The translations under genes and the position numbers were made by a program. A DNA stretch of 64,000 bases from CAYMMX01 sp964391675. Its GTDB lineage: Bacteria; Cyanobacteriota; Vampirovibrionia; Gastranaerophilales; Gastranaerophilaceae. The stretch covers positions 1 through 64,000 of the forward strand of contig CAYMMX010000002.1 of the NCBI GenBank assembly GCA_964391675.1, written 5' to 3'. Shown here one piece after another: positions 41,756 to 51,668 of the stretch. The notes beneath the pieces are model-generated. The model ran no database searches. It was not told the DNA's origin and saw nothing but the letters and a program-made list of their open reading frames with translations. How positions within the stretch are numbered: position 1 is the stretch's first letter; the number at the start of each line of letters is the position of its first letter.

Positions 41756-42511
41756 ATGTCAGGACATTCTAAATGGGCAACGATTAAACGTAAAAAAGCA
41801 AAAATTGATTCGGCTCGCGCCGTTGTGTTTCAAAAATATTCAAGAGAATTAATGGTATCAGCAAGGCTTGGCGGGTCAGATATTAATGCAAATTTCAGGT
41901 TAAGAACTGCAGTAGATAGGGCAAAAGCGGCAGGGCTTCCGGCAGATAACATTAAACGTGCCATTGAAAAAGGTGCCGGAATGGGCTCCGGAGATAACTA
42001 TGAAGAATTGACATATGAAGGATATGGAGCAGGTGGCGTTGCAATCTTTATTGAGGCAATGACAGATAATAGAAACAGAACAGCAGGAGATATCAGGAGC
42101 TATTTTACTAAATATAATGGTAATTTAGGTGAAAACGGTTGTGTTGGATGGATGTTCAAGCCGGTAGGCATCGTTAATTTTGATGATACAGTTAATTTTG
42201 AAAAGTTATTTGAAATTGCTATTGAACTTGGTGCAGAGGATATTCAAGAGCCTGATGAGGATAATGAATATTATAAAGTTATAACTTCAGTTGAGAATTT
42301 TCAAAAAATTGTAGAAGATCTTGAAAAAGAAGGTTTTAAAAGTAATAATGCTGAATTGACAAGACTTCCCGAAAATAATATAGAAATTACGGATGAAAAA
42401 ATTGCAGTTCAAATTCTAAAATTACTGGAAAAAATTGAGGAACATGATGATGTTCAAAATGTTTATTCGAACTTTGATATTTCGGATGATATTTTAAAAA
42501 AAATTGAATAA
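41756..42511 (+). CDS. yebC: YebC/PmpR-family regulator or translation factor
   Basis: The 251 residues start SGHSKWATIKRKKAKIDSAR, the hallmark of the family, followed by RLRTAVDRAKAAGLPADNIKRAI and ELTYEGYGAGGVAIFIEAMTDNRNRT. The length is standard. Members bind DNA or aid translation of proline stretches. It is a single gene, and the convergent CheW gene ends 8 bp away. Confidence 0.95.
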   Translation: MSGHSKWATIKRKKAKIDSARAVVFQKYSRELMVSARLGGSDINANFRLRTAVDRAKAAGLPADNIKRAIEKGAGMGSGDNYEELTYEGYGAGGVAIFIEAMTDNRNRTAGDIRSYFTKYNGNLGENGCVGWMFKPVGIVNFDDTVNFEKLFEIAIELGAEDIQEPDEDNEYYKVITSVENFQKIVEDLEKEGFKSNNAELTRLPENNIEITDEKIAVQILKLLEKIEEHDDVQNVYSNFDISDDILKKIE

Positions 42512-42519
42512 GTATTTAA

Positions 42520-43557
42520 TTATTCTTCTATAAAAAATCTTTCATCCGCTAAAATATTTTTAATATCCAGTATTGAATACAGTTTATCTTCAAGTATAAC
42601 TTCACTTAGAATATATTTGTCTTGTGGCATTGAATTTGCTTTAATTAATTCTTCGGAAATATTTATTATATTAAAAATTTCATCAACAAGAAAACCTATT
42701 TTGTATTCTGATATTTCAATTATTATTACGTTATTTTTAGTTTCATCCGAATTATAATTTTGTGATTCTTCTTGAGTATTTAGCCCAAAAAATTTTTTTG
42801 AATCTATTATTGTAACAAAGTCTCCTTTTAAAAAAATTACTCCTGATATATAGTTAAAATTACATGGTATTTTTGTTATATTAACCCCTTTTAAAAATTC
42901 TTTTATATATTCTAAATTTATACAATAAGTGTTTTCACCGAGTAAAAAAGATATAAATTTATCTTGGGAAAAAACATTTGTTGCCAAGTTGGTATTAAAT
43001 TTATCTTGTAAAATTAAATTTCGCTGCATAAATTCGTACTGGGAATCATCATCTTTAGGAAAAAGAGAAGGAATATCAATATTTGATGATTCAGTACCGT
43101 TTCTAATTATATTTTCAAGTGAAACCAAATTTATTACAGATATTGTTTCATTTTCTTCTTTATATAAAAAATCTATAATTTTTTCCTCACTTGAGGAGGG
43201 AAAGTTTTCAATTTTTGATTGATCTAATGTGAAAATATCTTCAACTTTATCAACAATTAGTCCAAAAAGAGTTTCATCTGTATTAACTATCAAAAGTTGA
43301 TTTGATATATTATATGGAGTTACTTTTATATTTAGATAGAATCTTAAATCTAAAATATTTATAGTAAAATCATTATAATTTAGTAATCCTATAATATTAT
43401 TGGGAAGCTTCTGTGGGTAATTTAACAATGGAAGTTTCATGATTTCACTGACATTTTTAACATTTACCGCATATTTATTTTCGCCGAGTTTAAAATACAA
43501 ATAAAGGCTTTCATTGCTTTCTGCTATATTATTATATGATATTGTGAGATTGTTCAT
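42520..43557 (-). CDS. Double-CheW-domain coupling protein
   Basis: I use ATG 43557 (345 residues); TTG 43563 is the alternative. CheW domain 1 spans about 15-145 (LYLYFKLGENKYAVNVKNV, NIIGLLNYNDFTINILDLR). CheW domain 2 spans about 200-340 (ISFLLGENTYCINLEYI, ISGVIFLKGDFVTIIDSKKF). It links receptors to CheA. The start lies 26 bp inside the end of the GGDEF gene, so the two are coupled. Two domains in one chain may bridge two receptor or kinase units. Confidence 0.85.
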   Translation of the reverse strand: MNNLTISYNNIAESNESLYLYFKLGENKYAVNVKNVSEIMKLPLLNYPQKLPNNIIGLLNYNDFTINILDLRFYLNIKVTPYNISNQLLIVNTDETLFGLIVDKVEDIFTLDQSKIENFPSSSEEKIIDFLYKEENETISVINLVSLENIIRNGTESSNIDIPSLFPKDDDSQYEFMQRNLILQDKFNTNLATNVFSQDKFISFLLGENTYCINLEYIKEFLKGVNITKIPCNFNYISGVIFLKGDFVTIIDSKKFFGLNTQEESQNYNSDETKNNVIIIEISEYKIGFLVDEIFNIINISEELIKANSMPQDKYILSEVILEDKLYSILDIKNILADERFFIEE

Positions 43558-45016
43558 GTACAAAAGCTACCAATTTATTTCTACCGTCTTGTTTTGCTTT
43601 ATAAAGAGCGCTATCAGAACATTTAATAAGTTCTTGTTGATTTTTAGTTTCTGTCGTAAATTGACTTACACCTATACTAATTGTTGCTCTTATCTTTTGA
43701 CCATTATATACAAAATCGTGTTGAGAAATTTTTTCTCTAAGTCTTTCTAAAGGAATAGTTGCATTTTCAAGAGATGTTTCAGTTAAAACAACCGCTATTT
43801 CTTCACCCCCGTATCTATATATCATATCAGTTTTTCTAAAAGATTCAACTATAATATCTGATATTTCCCTTAAAACAAAATCGCCAAATTGATGACCATA
43901 AGTATCATTTATATTTTTAAAGTGATCAATATCAATCATTGCTAAACTTAACTCTGCCTTGTAGCGCCTTACACGTAAAAATTCACGTTCAATATTGATT
44001 TCAAAATGTCTGCGGTTATATAACCCTGTAAGCCCATCTGTTACTGATAAATATTCACTTTCAGAATATAAATATCTCATTCTTAAAAGTATTCCAAGCT
44101 CGCTTACCATGGTTTTGTAAAATTTAAATTCACTGTAATTACATTCATCTTTATTATAAAAACAAATTCCACCTAAAAGTTTATTATTAAAAACAAGAGG
44201 CAATATGTGTTTTGTTTTGAATTCTTCAGAATTTAAAATTAATTGATCGTTTTCTACAGTTTCTTTAATTATTTCGTGTCCAAAATCCCTTACTGAAAAA
44301 CTTGAAATATCAGGCATGTTAGAAAAGAATTCTCTTTTAACCTTTTCTATGACAAAACCTGAAACAGAGCTTTTGTTTAAATCAAAATACAAAATATTTT
44401 TTTCATTTTTATCAGGATTATTTAAAAATAAACCTGCGATATTATAGTCTACAAAAGAATTTAGCAGTTCAAAAGTTTTTTCTATTAATGCCCTCTCGTG
44501 AGATAGAAATTCTCCTAAATCCCTAAATTCATTTAAAAAAGTTGAATTCATAAGTAAATCATCAAGTACGATATTAATTTGATTTTGTACTGTTTCATCA
44601 CTTATTATGTTATTACCTAACTGTGTTTTATATTCTTGTGATACAGGATTAATCCCAATAAGTTTTTTTACAGATTCTTCAATTTCTTGATGGGTGGCTG
44701 TTTTTGATATAAATTTATCAGCACCGGACTTATTACCCCAAAATTTGTCTATTTTTTTATCTAAAACAGTTAAAAGAATTATTGGTATTTCTTTTGTTGC
44801 TTCATTATTTTTTAAAAGTCTGCATAACTGAAATCCATTAAGATTCGGCATGATAATATCTGACAAAATTAAATCAGGAGCTGTTTCAAATACTTTTTTA
44901 TAACCTTCACTTCCGTCTTGTGCTGTTTCTATTTCAAATCCGGCTTTTAAAAACTGAAGTTTAAGAGCTTCCAGTTGAGTTTTACTATCATCTATAAGTA
45001 AAATTTTGTGAGGCAT
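43532..45016 (-). CDS. Response regulator with GAF-like and GGDEF domains
   Basis: The start is ATG 45016; AAGGGG lies about 11 bp upstream. Of the 494 residues, about 1-115 are a receiver (ILLIDDSKTQ, LILSDIIMP with the phospho-Asp, FISKTATH). About 150-310 resemble a GAF domain. About 325-485 form a diguanylate cyclase with LTGLYNRR, MIDIDHFKNIND and RYGGEEIAVVL. The GGEEI site looks active. It should make c-di-GMP when phosphorylated, linking the chemosensory cluster to surface or biofilm behaviour. It is divergent from the MCP gene. Confidence 0.88.
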   Translation of the reverse strand: MPHKILLIDDSKTQLEALKLQFLKAGFEIETAQDGSEGYKKVFETAPDLILSDIIMPNLNGFQLCRLLKNNEATKEIPIILLTVLDKKIDKFWGNKSGADKFISKTATHQEIEESVKKLIGINPVSQEYKTQLGNNIISDETVQNQINIVLDDLLMNSTFLNEFRDLGEFLSHERALIEKTFELLNSFVDYNIAGLFLNNPDKNEKNILYFDLNKSSVSGFVIEKVKREFFSNMPDISSFSVRDFGHEIIKETVENDQLILNSEEFKTKHILPLVFNNKLLGGICFYNKDECNYSEFKFYKTMVSELGILLRMRYLYSESEYLSVTDGLTGLYNRRHFEINIEREFLRVRRYKAELSLAMIDIDHFKNINDTYGHQFGDFVLREISDIIVESFRKTDMIYRYGGEEIAVVLTETSLENATIPLERLREKISQHDFVYNGQKIRATISIGVSQFTTETKNQQELIKCSDSALYKAKQDGRNKLVAFVHEQSHNII

Positions 45017-45140
45017 TCTTATTAATTTCCCCTTCATTTTTAATATTTATAATACAATAATTATACTACAAATCTATGATTATTAAAATATCATTTATAT
45101 TTATAATGGTAAATAAAAAACAAAAGTGAAGGGATTTTTT

Positions 45141-46178
45141 ATGAAAAAAGATTTACAGATAAGTTTAGGTAACAAATTTAGGATAAAAGCAGTTTTAGAT
45201 ATATTACTAATGGTTATTTTTGTTGGTTTGATTTTATTAGCCGGATTGTTTTCTAAATTAGGCAGATATGATGCTGTTATAATCAGTTTATTATTAATTT
45301 TATATTCTGTTCAATACGAAGTTACAAGAAAATGGGTGGATAAATCTTTAGTTAAAAGTATAGATGTTAAAATATCTGATACATCAAAAACAACTCAAGA
45401 AATAATCGAACTTTCAAATAAGCAAAAAGAAGGTATAGAAGAGAATTATAAAATAGTCGAAAACACTTTACTAACATCTCAAGAGCTTATTCAGGCATTA
45501 AAAGATACAAAGCAAAATTCTCAAAATGTTTCGGTTAAAGTTAACCAGTCATTGGATTTCTCTGAAAAAGAGCAAGAATCAGTTAAAGCTAATATTGAAA
45601 AAATGTTTATTTTGAGGCAAAAAATTCAAATTATAGCGGAACTTATTTTAGAATTATCGGAACATACCCAACAAATAGGAGAAACAATATATTTAATTGA
45701 AGATATTGCGGAGCAAACTAATATGTTGGCTCTAAATGCTGCTGTTGAAGCTGCACGTGCAGGTGAAAACGGAAAAGGTTTTTCTGTAGTAGCAGGTGAA
45801 ATAAGAAAACTTGCAGACCAATCTAAACAGGCAACAACTAAAATAACTTCTTTAATAAGAAATATTCAGCAAGCTACAAATTCTACAGTTATGGCGACAG
45901 AAGAAGGTTCAAAAGAAATAGAATTGGGTGTAGAGTTAGCAGATAATATTAATAAAAATATTGAATCTTTAATTAATCTTATAGGAGATGTTAAAATATC
46001 TTCCGAAAAAATTTCTACCGAAGTTCAAGGTCAAGAAACTTTATCTGTTTCTGTAAATACTGCAATAACTTTATTAGAAGCAGGCTTAAAAGAATCTTTA
46101 ATTATATTGGAAGAAAAAGTTAAAAATATAACTTCTCTTAATATAATCTCGGATTCATTCAAAGATGAAATAAATTAA
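45141..46178 (+). CDS. Methyl-accepting chemotaxis protein without sensor domain
   Basis: I start at ATG 45141 because GAAGGG stands just before it; a GTG at 45126 would include that site in the gene. The 345 residues have two membrane helices close together (about 15-38 and 44-60) with no periplasmic domain. A coiled-coil cytoplasmic part carries the signalling tip EQTNMLALNAAVEAARAGENGKGF. Signals must enter from the membrane or cytoplasm. It precedes CheA by 11 bp and belongs to the same unit. Confidence 0.88.
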   Translation: MKKDLQISLGNKFRIKAVLDILLMVIFVGLILLAGLFSKLGRYDAVIISLLLILYSVQYEVTRKWVDKSLVKSIDVKISDTSKTTQEIIELSNKQKEGIEENYKIVENTLLTSQELIQALKDTKQNSQNVSVKVNQSLDFSEKEQESVKANIEKMFILRQKIQIIAELILELSEHTQQIGETIYLIEDIAEQTNMLALNAAVEAARAGENGKGFSVVAGEIRKLADQSKQATTKITSLIRNIQQATNSTVMATEEGSKEIELGVELADNINKNIESLINLIGDVKISSEKISTEVQGQETLSVSVNTAITLLEAGLKESLIILEEKVKNITSLNIISDSFKDEIN

Positions 46179-46189
46179 CAGGATTTTAT

Positions 46190-49100
46190 ATGGATTTTTC
46201 AGATGAAATGATTGATGAAATATTTAAAATATTTCAGGTAGAATCAGAAGAAATTATTTCCAGATTAAATAATAATATTTTGGATCTAGAAAAAAACCCA
46301 AATAATAAAGATGCTATTACTTTGCTTTTTAGAGATGCACATTCACTTAAAGGCGCATCTCGAATGATCGGGTTAAATAACGTTCAAACATTGGCCCATA
46401 AAATGGAAGATGTATTGGGATTGGCAAAAGAAAATAAAATTTTACTAAATTCAAAAGTAGTAGACATTCTTTATAAAACGGTAGACTTTTTATCTGAGTT
46501 AATACAAAAATCAATAAGCAAAGGTCAAGATGTTTATAGTGAAGAAATAACGAAACAAATAGCAATTTTAGATAACATATATAATTATTCTAAAGAGGCT
46601 GACCCCAAAAATTTACAAGAAGATTTTAATTTAGAATTATTTTTAAATAATATTAGTAAAATTAACGAATTATTACCTCAGTGCCTTGTTTGTTTAATGA
46701 AAATAGAAGCAAATAAAAATGAAGACCAAATAGATAAATTATTATCTGCTACAACAGAATTATTTGAAATTTTTAAAGGAGCAGGTCATTACGAGATTAA
46801 AAACTCACTTGAAAATATAAAATTTAAACTTGAGTTTATTAAAAAAGCATCTAATAATTTAACAACATCAGAAACAGAAGAAATTCAGCAAATACTAAAT
46901 GAAATTATTGATAAATTAGCTTCAATTTTTGAATTGCATAACGTTGAATTAGTTGATTATTATTCAATAGCTTTTGATAAAATATCAGAAGAAAAAGTTT
47001 TTGAAGAAATAAAACCGAATGTTGAAATATTTATTCAAGAATCAAACACAGAAGATATGCAGGATTTAGATTCGGATATTGCATTTACTGATGAAATCAT
47101 AGAGGTATACGACTTAGAAAGTATAAGGTTAAAGCTGAATAATATATTGCAAAGCGGGGGATCAATAGCAGAAATTAAAAAATCTTTGACTTTATACGAA
47201 TCTGAATGTGAAAATAACGATGTTAAGACTATCTTGCAAAAAATTATAGAAATACTTAATTTTGCAATAAAAAATGAAATACAAATTAATGAAGAAGTTG
47301 TCTCAGTTTTAAGTCAGGGGTTGGATTATTGTGACAACATAATTAAAAATAAGGGTGAAATGGGAGATAAAGTTCTTATTTTTCAACGATTGGAAATAGT
47401 ACAGCAAATTTTAGATTTCAATAAAGAAAAAACAGATGTTGAAATATTTATTAACCCTAAAGAAGATAAGAGTAAGCAAATAACTGATTTTTCAGAAGTT
47501 TTCAATACAAACTTAATTAAGACTTTGCGTGTAGAGTCATCTAAACTGGATAATTTAGTTAATCAGGTAAATGAGCTTACAATCACTAAAATTAAAACAA
47601 AAAAGCATTTGCATGAATTGAATAAAATAAGTTCGGATGTTGAAGAATGGCAAAAAAATATATCTAAAGTTTTAAATTATTTGAAATATTATGAAAAAAA
47701 ATATACCCAATCTCAATATAACGAGAATTCAAATTTATTTTTAACTAAACAATTATTAAATTTGTTTAGTGAGAATAACAGAAATGCTCAAAAAATTTCT
47801 TATAATCTTTTAAATCTTTATAGAACAATTCAAGAAGATGATACTAAAACGCATTTGGTTGTAGATAATTTAACAAACATGATTAAAAATATTCGTGTTT
47901 TACCTCTTGCAACAGTTTTCCATCTTTTTGGAAGGATGGTTAGAGATATTGCTCAGGAAAAAAATAAAAAAATCGAATTTGAAATTATAGGAAGTGAAAC
48001 AAGTACAGACAAAAAAATAATTGAAGAGATAAAAACACCTTTGATTCATATTATAAGAAATGCAATAGACCATGGAATCGAGACACCTGAAGAAAGAGTT
48101 ATGTTAGGGAAAAATCCTGTAGGTAAAATCATCCTTAATGCAAAACAATTGAATAATAAAGTCTTAATCGAGATAAAAGATGATGGCAGAGGGATTAATA
48201 TTACTAAGCTGAAAGAAAAAGCTTTGCAAAAAGGATTTTTAACTCAAGACGAAATTAATTCTATGAGTAATGAGCAAATAACAAATATTATATTTGCACC
48301 CGGATTTTCAACCGGTGATGAAATTACGAATATCTCTGGACGGGGAATCGGACTTGATGTTGTTCAATCGAAAATATCTCAGCTTAACGGTAAAGTTAGT
48401 GTAATCTCTGAATTGAACAAGGGTTGTTGTGTTCAAATAGAATTACCGACCACAATGTCAATTTTAAATGTTTTTCTTGTTAAATCTTCCAATCAAACTT
48501 TTGCCATACCTATAGAGTCTATTAATACAGTTCTTAGAAAAAGTGAAGAAGAAATAATTATAGGAACAAACAAAAGAAGTATACTTTTTAATGGGGAAAC
48601 AATTCTTTTATATGATTTATCCGATATTTTAAATTTACCTAAAATTGATTCCAAAAAAGACAAGAAAACAATACTTATTATTGAAAGCAACAACAAAATA
48701 ATTGCTCTTTGCATAGATAAATTAGTAGGTGAACAGGAAATTGTCCATAAAAAACTTTCTGCGCCTTTTTATAAACTAAAAAATATATCAGGAATCACAA
48801 CTTTAATTTCCGGTGAAATATGTCTGATATTAAATGTTTCAGATATTATAAAAGCTACAAATTATTTAAAAACACAAATAAAGCAAAATCAAAATAAAAA
48901 ATTTTTAACTTCAAATTATAAAATTTTACTGGTAGATGATTCTTCTACAACAAGGACTTTGGAAAAAAATATCCTATCAAAGGCAGGTTATATTATTGAA
49001 ACAGCAGAAAATCCAATAGAAGCTTTTGAAAAAATGAAAAATATTCACTTTGATGTTATTATAAGTGATTTTGAAATGCCCGAAATGAACGGTATAGAAT

Positions 49101-49285
49101 TTCTTGAAAAATTAAAAACAGATGAACTGTATGCTGATATACCGTTTATCATGTTAAGTTCAATTATTGATGAAGATATACAAAATAAGGCAATTACTCT
49201 TGGTGTAAGAAAATATATGATTAAAAATCAATTTAATCAAGATGAATTGCAATCTTTAATAAGCGAAATTTTAAATAAACAATAG
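46190..49285 (+). CDS. cheA: Hybrid chemotaxis kinase CheA with receiver
   Basis: This 1031-residue protein has an Hpt domain with the phospho-His in DAHSLKGASRM (about residue 51). A long low-conservation stretch follows (130-430). A dimerisation part and kinase core come next: HIIRNAIDHGIE, IEIKDDGRGIN, FAPGFSTGDEITNISGRGIG. Then come a CheW-like domain (about 760-880) and a C-terminal receiver (KILLVDDSSTT, IISDFEMPEMNG). CheA with a fused receiver is the form used in pilus-type systems such as PixL or ChpA. No CheB, CheR or CheY gene is adjacent. Confidence 0.93.
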   Translation: MDFSDEMIDEIFKIFQVESEEIISRLNNNILDLEKNPNNKDAITLLFRDAHSLKGASRMIGLNNVQTLAHKMEDVLGLAKENKILLNSKVVDILYKTVDFLSELIQKSISKGQDVYSEEITKQIAILDNIYNYSKEADPKNLQEDFNLELFLNNISKINELLPQCLVCLMKIEANKNEDQIDKLLSATTELFEIFKGAGHYEIKNSLENIKFKLEFIKKASNNLTTSETEEIQQILNEIIDKLASIFELHNVELVDYYSIAFDKISEEKVFEEIKPNVEIFIQESNTEDMQDLDSDIAFTDEIIEVYDLESIRLKLNNILQSGGSIAEIKKSLTLYESECENNDVKTILQKIIEILNFAIKNEIQINEEVVSVLSQGLDYCDNIIKNKGEMGDKVLIFQRLEIVQQILDFNKEKTDVEIFINPKEDKSKQITDFSEVFNTNLIKTLRVESSKLDNLVNQVNELTITKIKTKKHLHELNKISSDVEEWQKNISKVLNYLKYYEKKYTQSQYNENSNLFLTKQLLNLFSENNRNAQKISYNLLNLYRTIQEDDTKTHLVVDNLTNMIKNIRVLPLATVFHLFGRMVRDIAQEKNKKIEFEIIGSETSTDKKIIEEIKTPLIHIIRNAIDHGIETPEERVMLGKNPVGKIILNAKQLNNKVLIEIKDDGRGINITKLKEKALQKGFLTQDEINSMSNEQITNIIFAPGFSTGDEITNISGRGIGLDVVQSKISQLNGKVSVISELNKGCCVQIELPTTMSILNVFLVKSSNQTFAIPIESINTVLRKSEEEIIIGTNKRSILFNGETILLYDLSDILNLPKIDSKKDKKTILIIESNNKIIALCIDKLVGEQEIVHKKLSAPFYKLKNISGITTLISGEICLILNVSDIIKATNYLKTQIKQNQNKKFLTSNYKILLVDDSSTTRTLEKNILSKAGYIIETAENPIEAFEKMKNIHFDVIISDFEMPEMNGIEFLEKLKTDELYADIPFIMLSSIIDEDIQNKAITLGVRKYMIKNQFNQDELQSLISEILNKQ

Positions 49286-49327
49286 TACTAAAGGGGCGGC
49301 AAAATGAATTTTGTCGTTCCTTTAGTA
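49286..49327. terminator. Bidirectional terminator between cheA and SLH gene
   Basis: TACTAAAGG (49286-49294) pairs with CCTTTAGTA (49319-49327), with an inner GGCAAAA/TTTTGTC extension. It lies between convergent genes. Confidence 0.7.
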
Positions 49328-49352
49328 TATAAATTTTTATATTTTTATATTT

Positions 49353-50522
49353 TTATTCAATAACCCAACCGTTAGTTAAATCTATTTGCATAGGTTGAAG
49401 TAATTTAACATAAACAGTTCCGTTAGGAAGAACCTTAATTTTTTCGCCTTTAAATATTTTTCTTAGTAGGGCTACAAACCAATTTTTGTTTTTTGTTACA
49501 TTTCCTACAGCGTTAAGAGAAACTCTTTGTTCATTTAATGTTGTCATTGTTTCATTTTGAAGAACCAAAACACCATTTTTTAGGAATAATTTTCCCGGTC
49601 TAACGTCAAGCAAACGTCCTTGTAAATCAGAATCTTTATACACTAAGATGTATTTGTCTTTAGTGACATAGTTCTGAGGCGCTTTAGCCATATATATTTG
49701 ACCACAGTTGGAAGTTTGCGAACTTAATTCAGAGCTAACCTGAATAGGAATAATACATCCTGCGGGGATTGTTCCTATTGAACCTTGAACAAATGATCCC
49801 GGTATTACAAATCCTTCACCGATTTTTTTACGCATGGCTTCTGCCAATTTTTTATTTGGATTAAGTTTTGCCTGTTCCATCATGTTTTTCAATAAAACAG
49901 CAACTTCTGCTCTTGTTGCAGGTATTTCTGAATTAAGGGCTAGAGGAGTATTGGGAATATGTACATTCATATTCAAAATTTCAGCTTTACCGGCAGGTAT
50001 CAAAAACTGCTCGAGAGTAGTAGCCAAATCAGTATAATTTCTTAAAACTTCTTTTGCTTTTAATACACTTATATTTTCTGTTGTCAGAGCATTAACTATG
50101 ACAGATACAGCTTCGCCATGCGAGACGGAATCATCAGGTCTAAAAGGTGCTCCTTCAGGCGGACAGGAAATAAGCTCAAAGTATAAAGCTCTTTGAATCA
50201 TATCATATGCCCAATAATCAACAGTTATATCAGTAAAATTAACTGGTTGAGCTACAGTTGTATGTTCTTGACCTAAGGCCCAGATGGCCATAGATGCAAA
50301 TTCTGCTCTTGTAACGTTATTATCGGGTTTAAATGTTCCATCAGGGTAACCAACTATAATACCTTTTTGCGACAATTCTTTAATTTGGGCTGCAGCCCAA
50401 TGATCTAGTGGAACATCAGGAAAAATTTTTGTTTGTTGTGCATTTGCCTGTTGAATACTAAAATTCAATAATGCAGTACAAGCAACAAAACCTAAAAATA
50501 GTTTGATGAACTTTTTTTTCAT
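49353..50522 (-). CDS. S-layer-homology (SLH) domain surface protein
   Basis: The 389 residues have a signal peptide (about 1-28, ending NAQQ) followed by three SLH units. The first is clear (FPDVPLDHWAAAQIKELSQK, IIVGYPDGTFKPDNNVTRAE, about 34-80); the second and third are more divergent (about 95-200). The remaining C-terminal half is beta-rich without a known fold. SLH units bind cell-wall polymers or, in cyanobacterial relatives, the outer envelope. RBS AAAAGGAG is present. Confidence 0.85.
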   Translation of the reverse strand: MKKKFIKLFLGFVACTALLNFSIQQANAQQTKIFPDVPLDHWAAAQIKELSQKGIIVGYPDGTFKPDNNVTRAEFASMAIWALGQEHTTVAQPVNFTDITVDYWAYDMIQRALYFELISCPPEGAPFRPDDSVSHGEAVSVIVNALTTENISVLKAKEVLRNYTDLATTLEQFLIPAGKAEILNMNVHIPNTPLALNSEIPATRAEVAVLLKNMMEQAKLNPNKKLAEAMRKKIGEGFVIPGSFVQGSIGTIPAGCIIPIQVSSELSSQTSNCGQIYMAKAPQNYVTKDKYILVYKDSDLQGRLLDVRPGKLFLKNGVLVLQNETMTTLNEQRVSLNAVGNVTKNKNWFVALLRKIFKGEKIKVLPNGTVYVKLLQPMQIDLTNGWVIE

Positions 50523-50730
50523 ATTCTTCTCCTTTTCTACCCTTAAAATATATTTTATTTGAATGAAAACAAATTTGATATTAATTTATTTTATAACGAA
50601 CATGGAAAAAAGCATAAGACTTTATTTGTGATATTTAATAAAATTATTTTAAAAATATTTATAATTTATGTTAAAATCTGAATAGAATTTATAAGTTTTG
50701 CTGTTTTTTGTCAGAAAACATATAAATTAT

Positions 50731-50804
50731 GCCCCCGTAGCTCAGATGGATAGAGCGATAGCGTCCTAAGCTGTGCGTCGTTGGTTCGAATCCAATCGGG
50801 GGTA
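50731..50804 (+). tRNA. tRNA-Arg (CCU anticodon)
   Basis: The cloverleaf fits: acceptor GCCCCCG/CGGGGGT (one G-U end pair), D-arm GCTC/GAGC, anticodon stem ATAGC/GCTGT with loop GTCCTAA (anticodon CCT), T-arm GTTGG/CCAAT with TTCGAAT, and discriminator A. CCA is not encoded. It decodes AGG. Confidence 0.93.
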
Positions 50805-50957
50805 TTTCTTTCTATCTAAAACTGAGATAAGCTTTCTATTTTTTCAATTAGTTACTGAGCTTTAGCTTATTAAAATAAAATTTCTAACTTAATATATGAT
50901 TACAAATACTTGTTAATAATCTTATTTTAAATAAAATTTAAAACAGGAGGGACAACT

Positions 50958-51668
50958 ATGAAAAAGATTTTGATTACTTTATGGGTTTTTCTAAGTGTAA
51001 CTGGTTCTGCTTTTGCGTTAGAAGAAATTTATAATTTTAATGAGGCAGTTCAAGGACAAAAATATTTAAGCAATATTGGTTTTAAGATTCTTAATTCAAA
51101 TAGGATAGATAAAAGAATAGTTTTTTATTATAATTATGAAAATAAAAATATTAACGCTTGTGCAAGATACTATGATAAAGCTATTTTTTTGGATAAAGGA
51201 ATAACTCCTTTTCTTGAGTCCGATGATGAATATGCAGCTATTTTAAGCCATGAAATAAGCCACCTTATCGATTCTTATGAAGCACCATGTAATGGAGCAT
51301 TTTATCCTCTTTTAGTTACATTAGCCCCTAAAAAATATGAAATAAAGGCTGATAAAAGAGCTGTTGATTATATGGTTAAAGCTGGTTACAATCCACTTGC
51401 AATAATTGTTGTTTTTAATAAAACATTTGGTCAACTTTCTTCTGATTCAGGTTTATCTCATCCTTTAACTTCAAAAAGAATGGCTTATCTTTATGAATAT
51501 ATTTATAAAAAGTACCCAATTTATTTAGCTAATAATGAATATAAAAACAATATTTATTATCAAAATTTCTTACTTAATTCACGAGAAAACCGTTTAAAAT
51601 TACAAGAAGCTGTTGAGCATCCAGTTTCAAACAAATCCGGAAGGAAAATAAAAATTAAATATGAATAA
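50958..51668 (+). CDS. Secreted M48-like metallopeptidase
   Basis: The 236 residues have a signal peptide (about 1-21, ending SAFA). A zincin core with AAILSHEISHLID (HExxH, about 95-107) follows, and EIKADKRAVDYMVKAGY supplies the third-ligand E and the family's D-x-x-A pattern. SHPLTSKRMAYLYEY ends the domain, as in M48/BepA-like proteins. It probably acts in envelope quality control. RBS AGGAGGG precedes the ATG. It overlaps the next gene by 8 bp. Confidence 0.85.
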   Translation: MKKILITLWVFLSVTGSAFALEEIYNFNEAVQGQKYLSNIGFKILNSNRIDKRIVFYYNYENKNINACARYYDKAIFLDKGITPFLESDDEYAAILSHEISHLIDSYEAPCNGAFYPLLVTLAPKKYEIKADKRAVDYMVKAGYNPLAIIVVFNKTFGQLSSDSGLSHPLTSKRMAYLYEYIYKKYPIYLANNEYKNNIYYQNFLLNSRENRLKLQEAVEHPVSNKSGRKIKIKYE

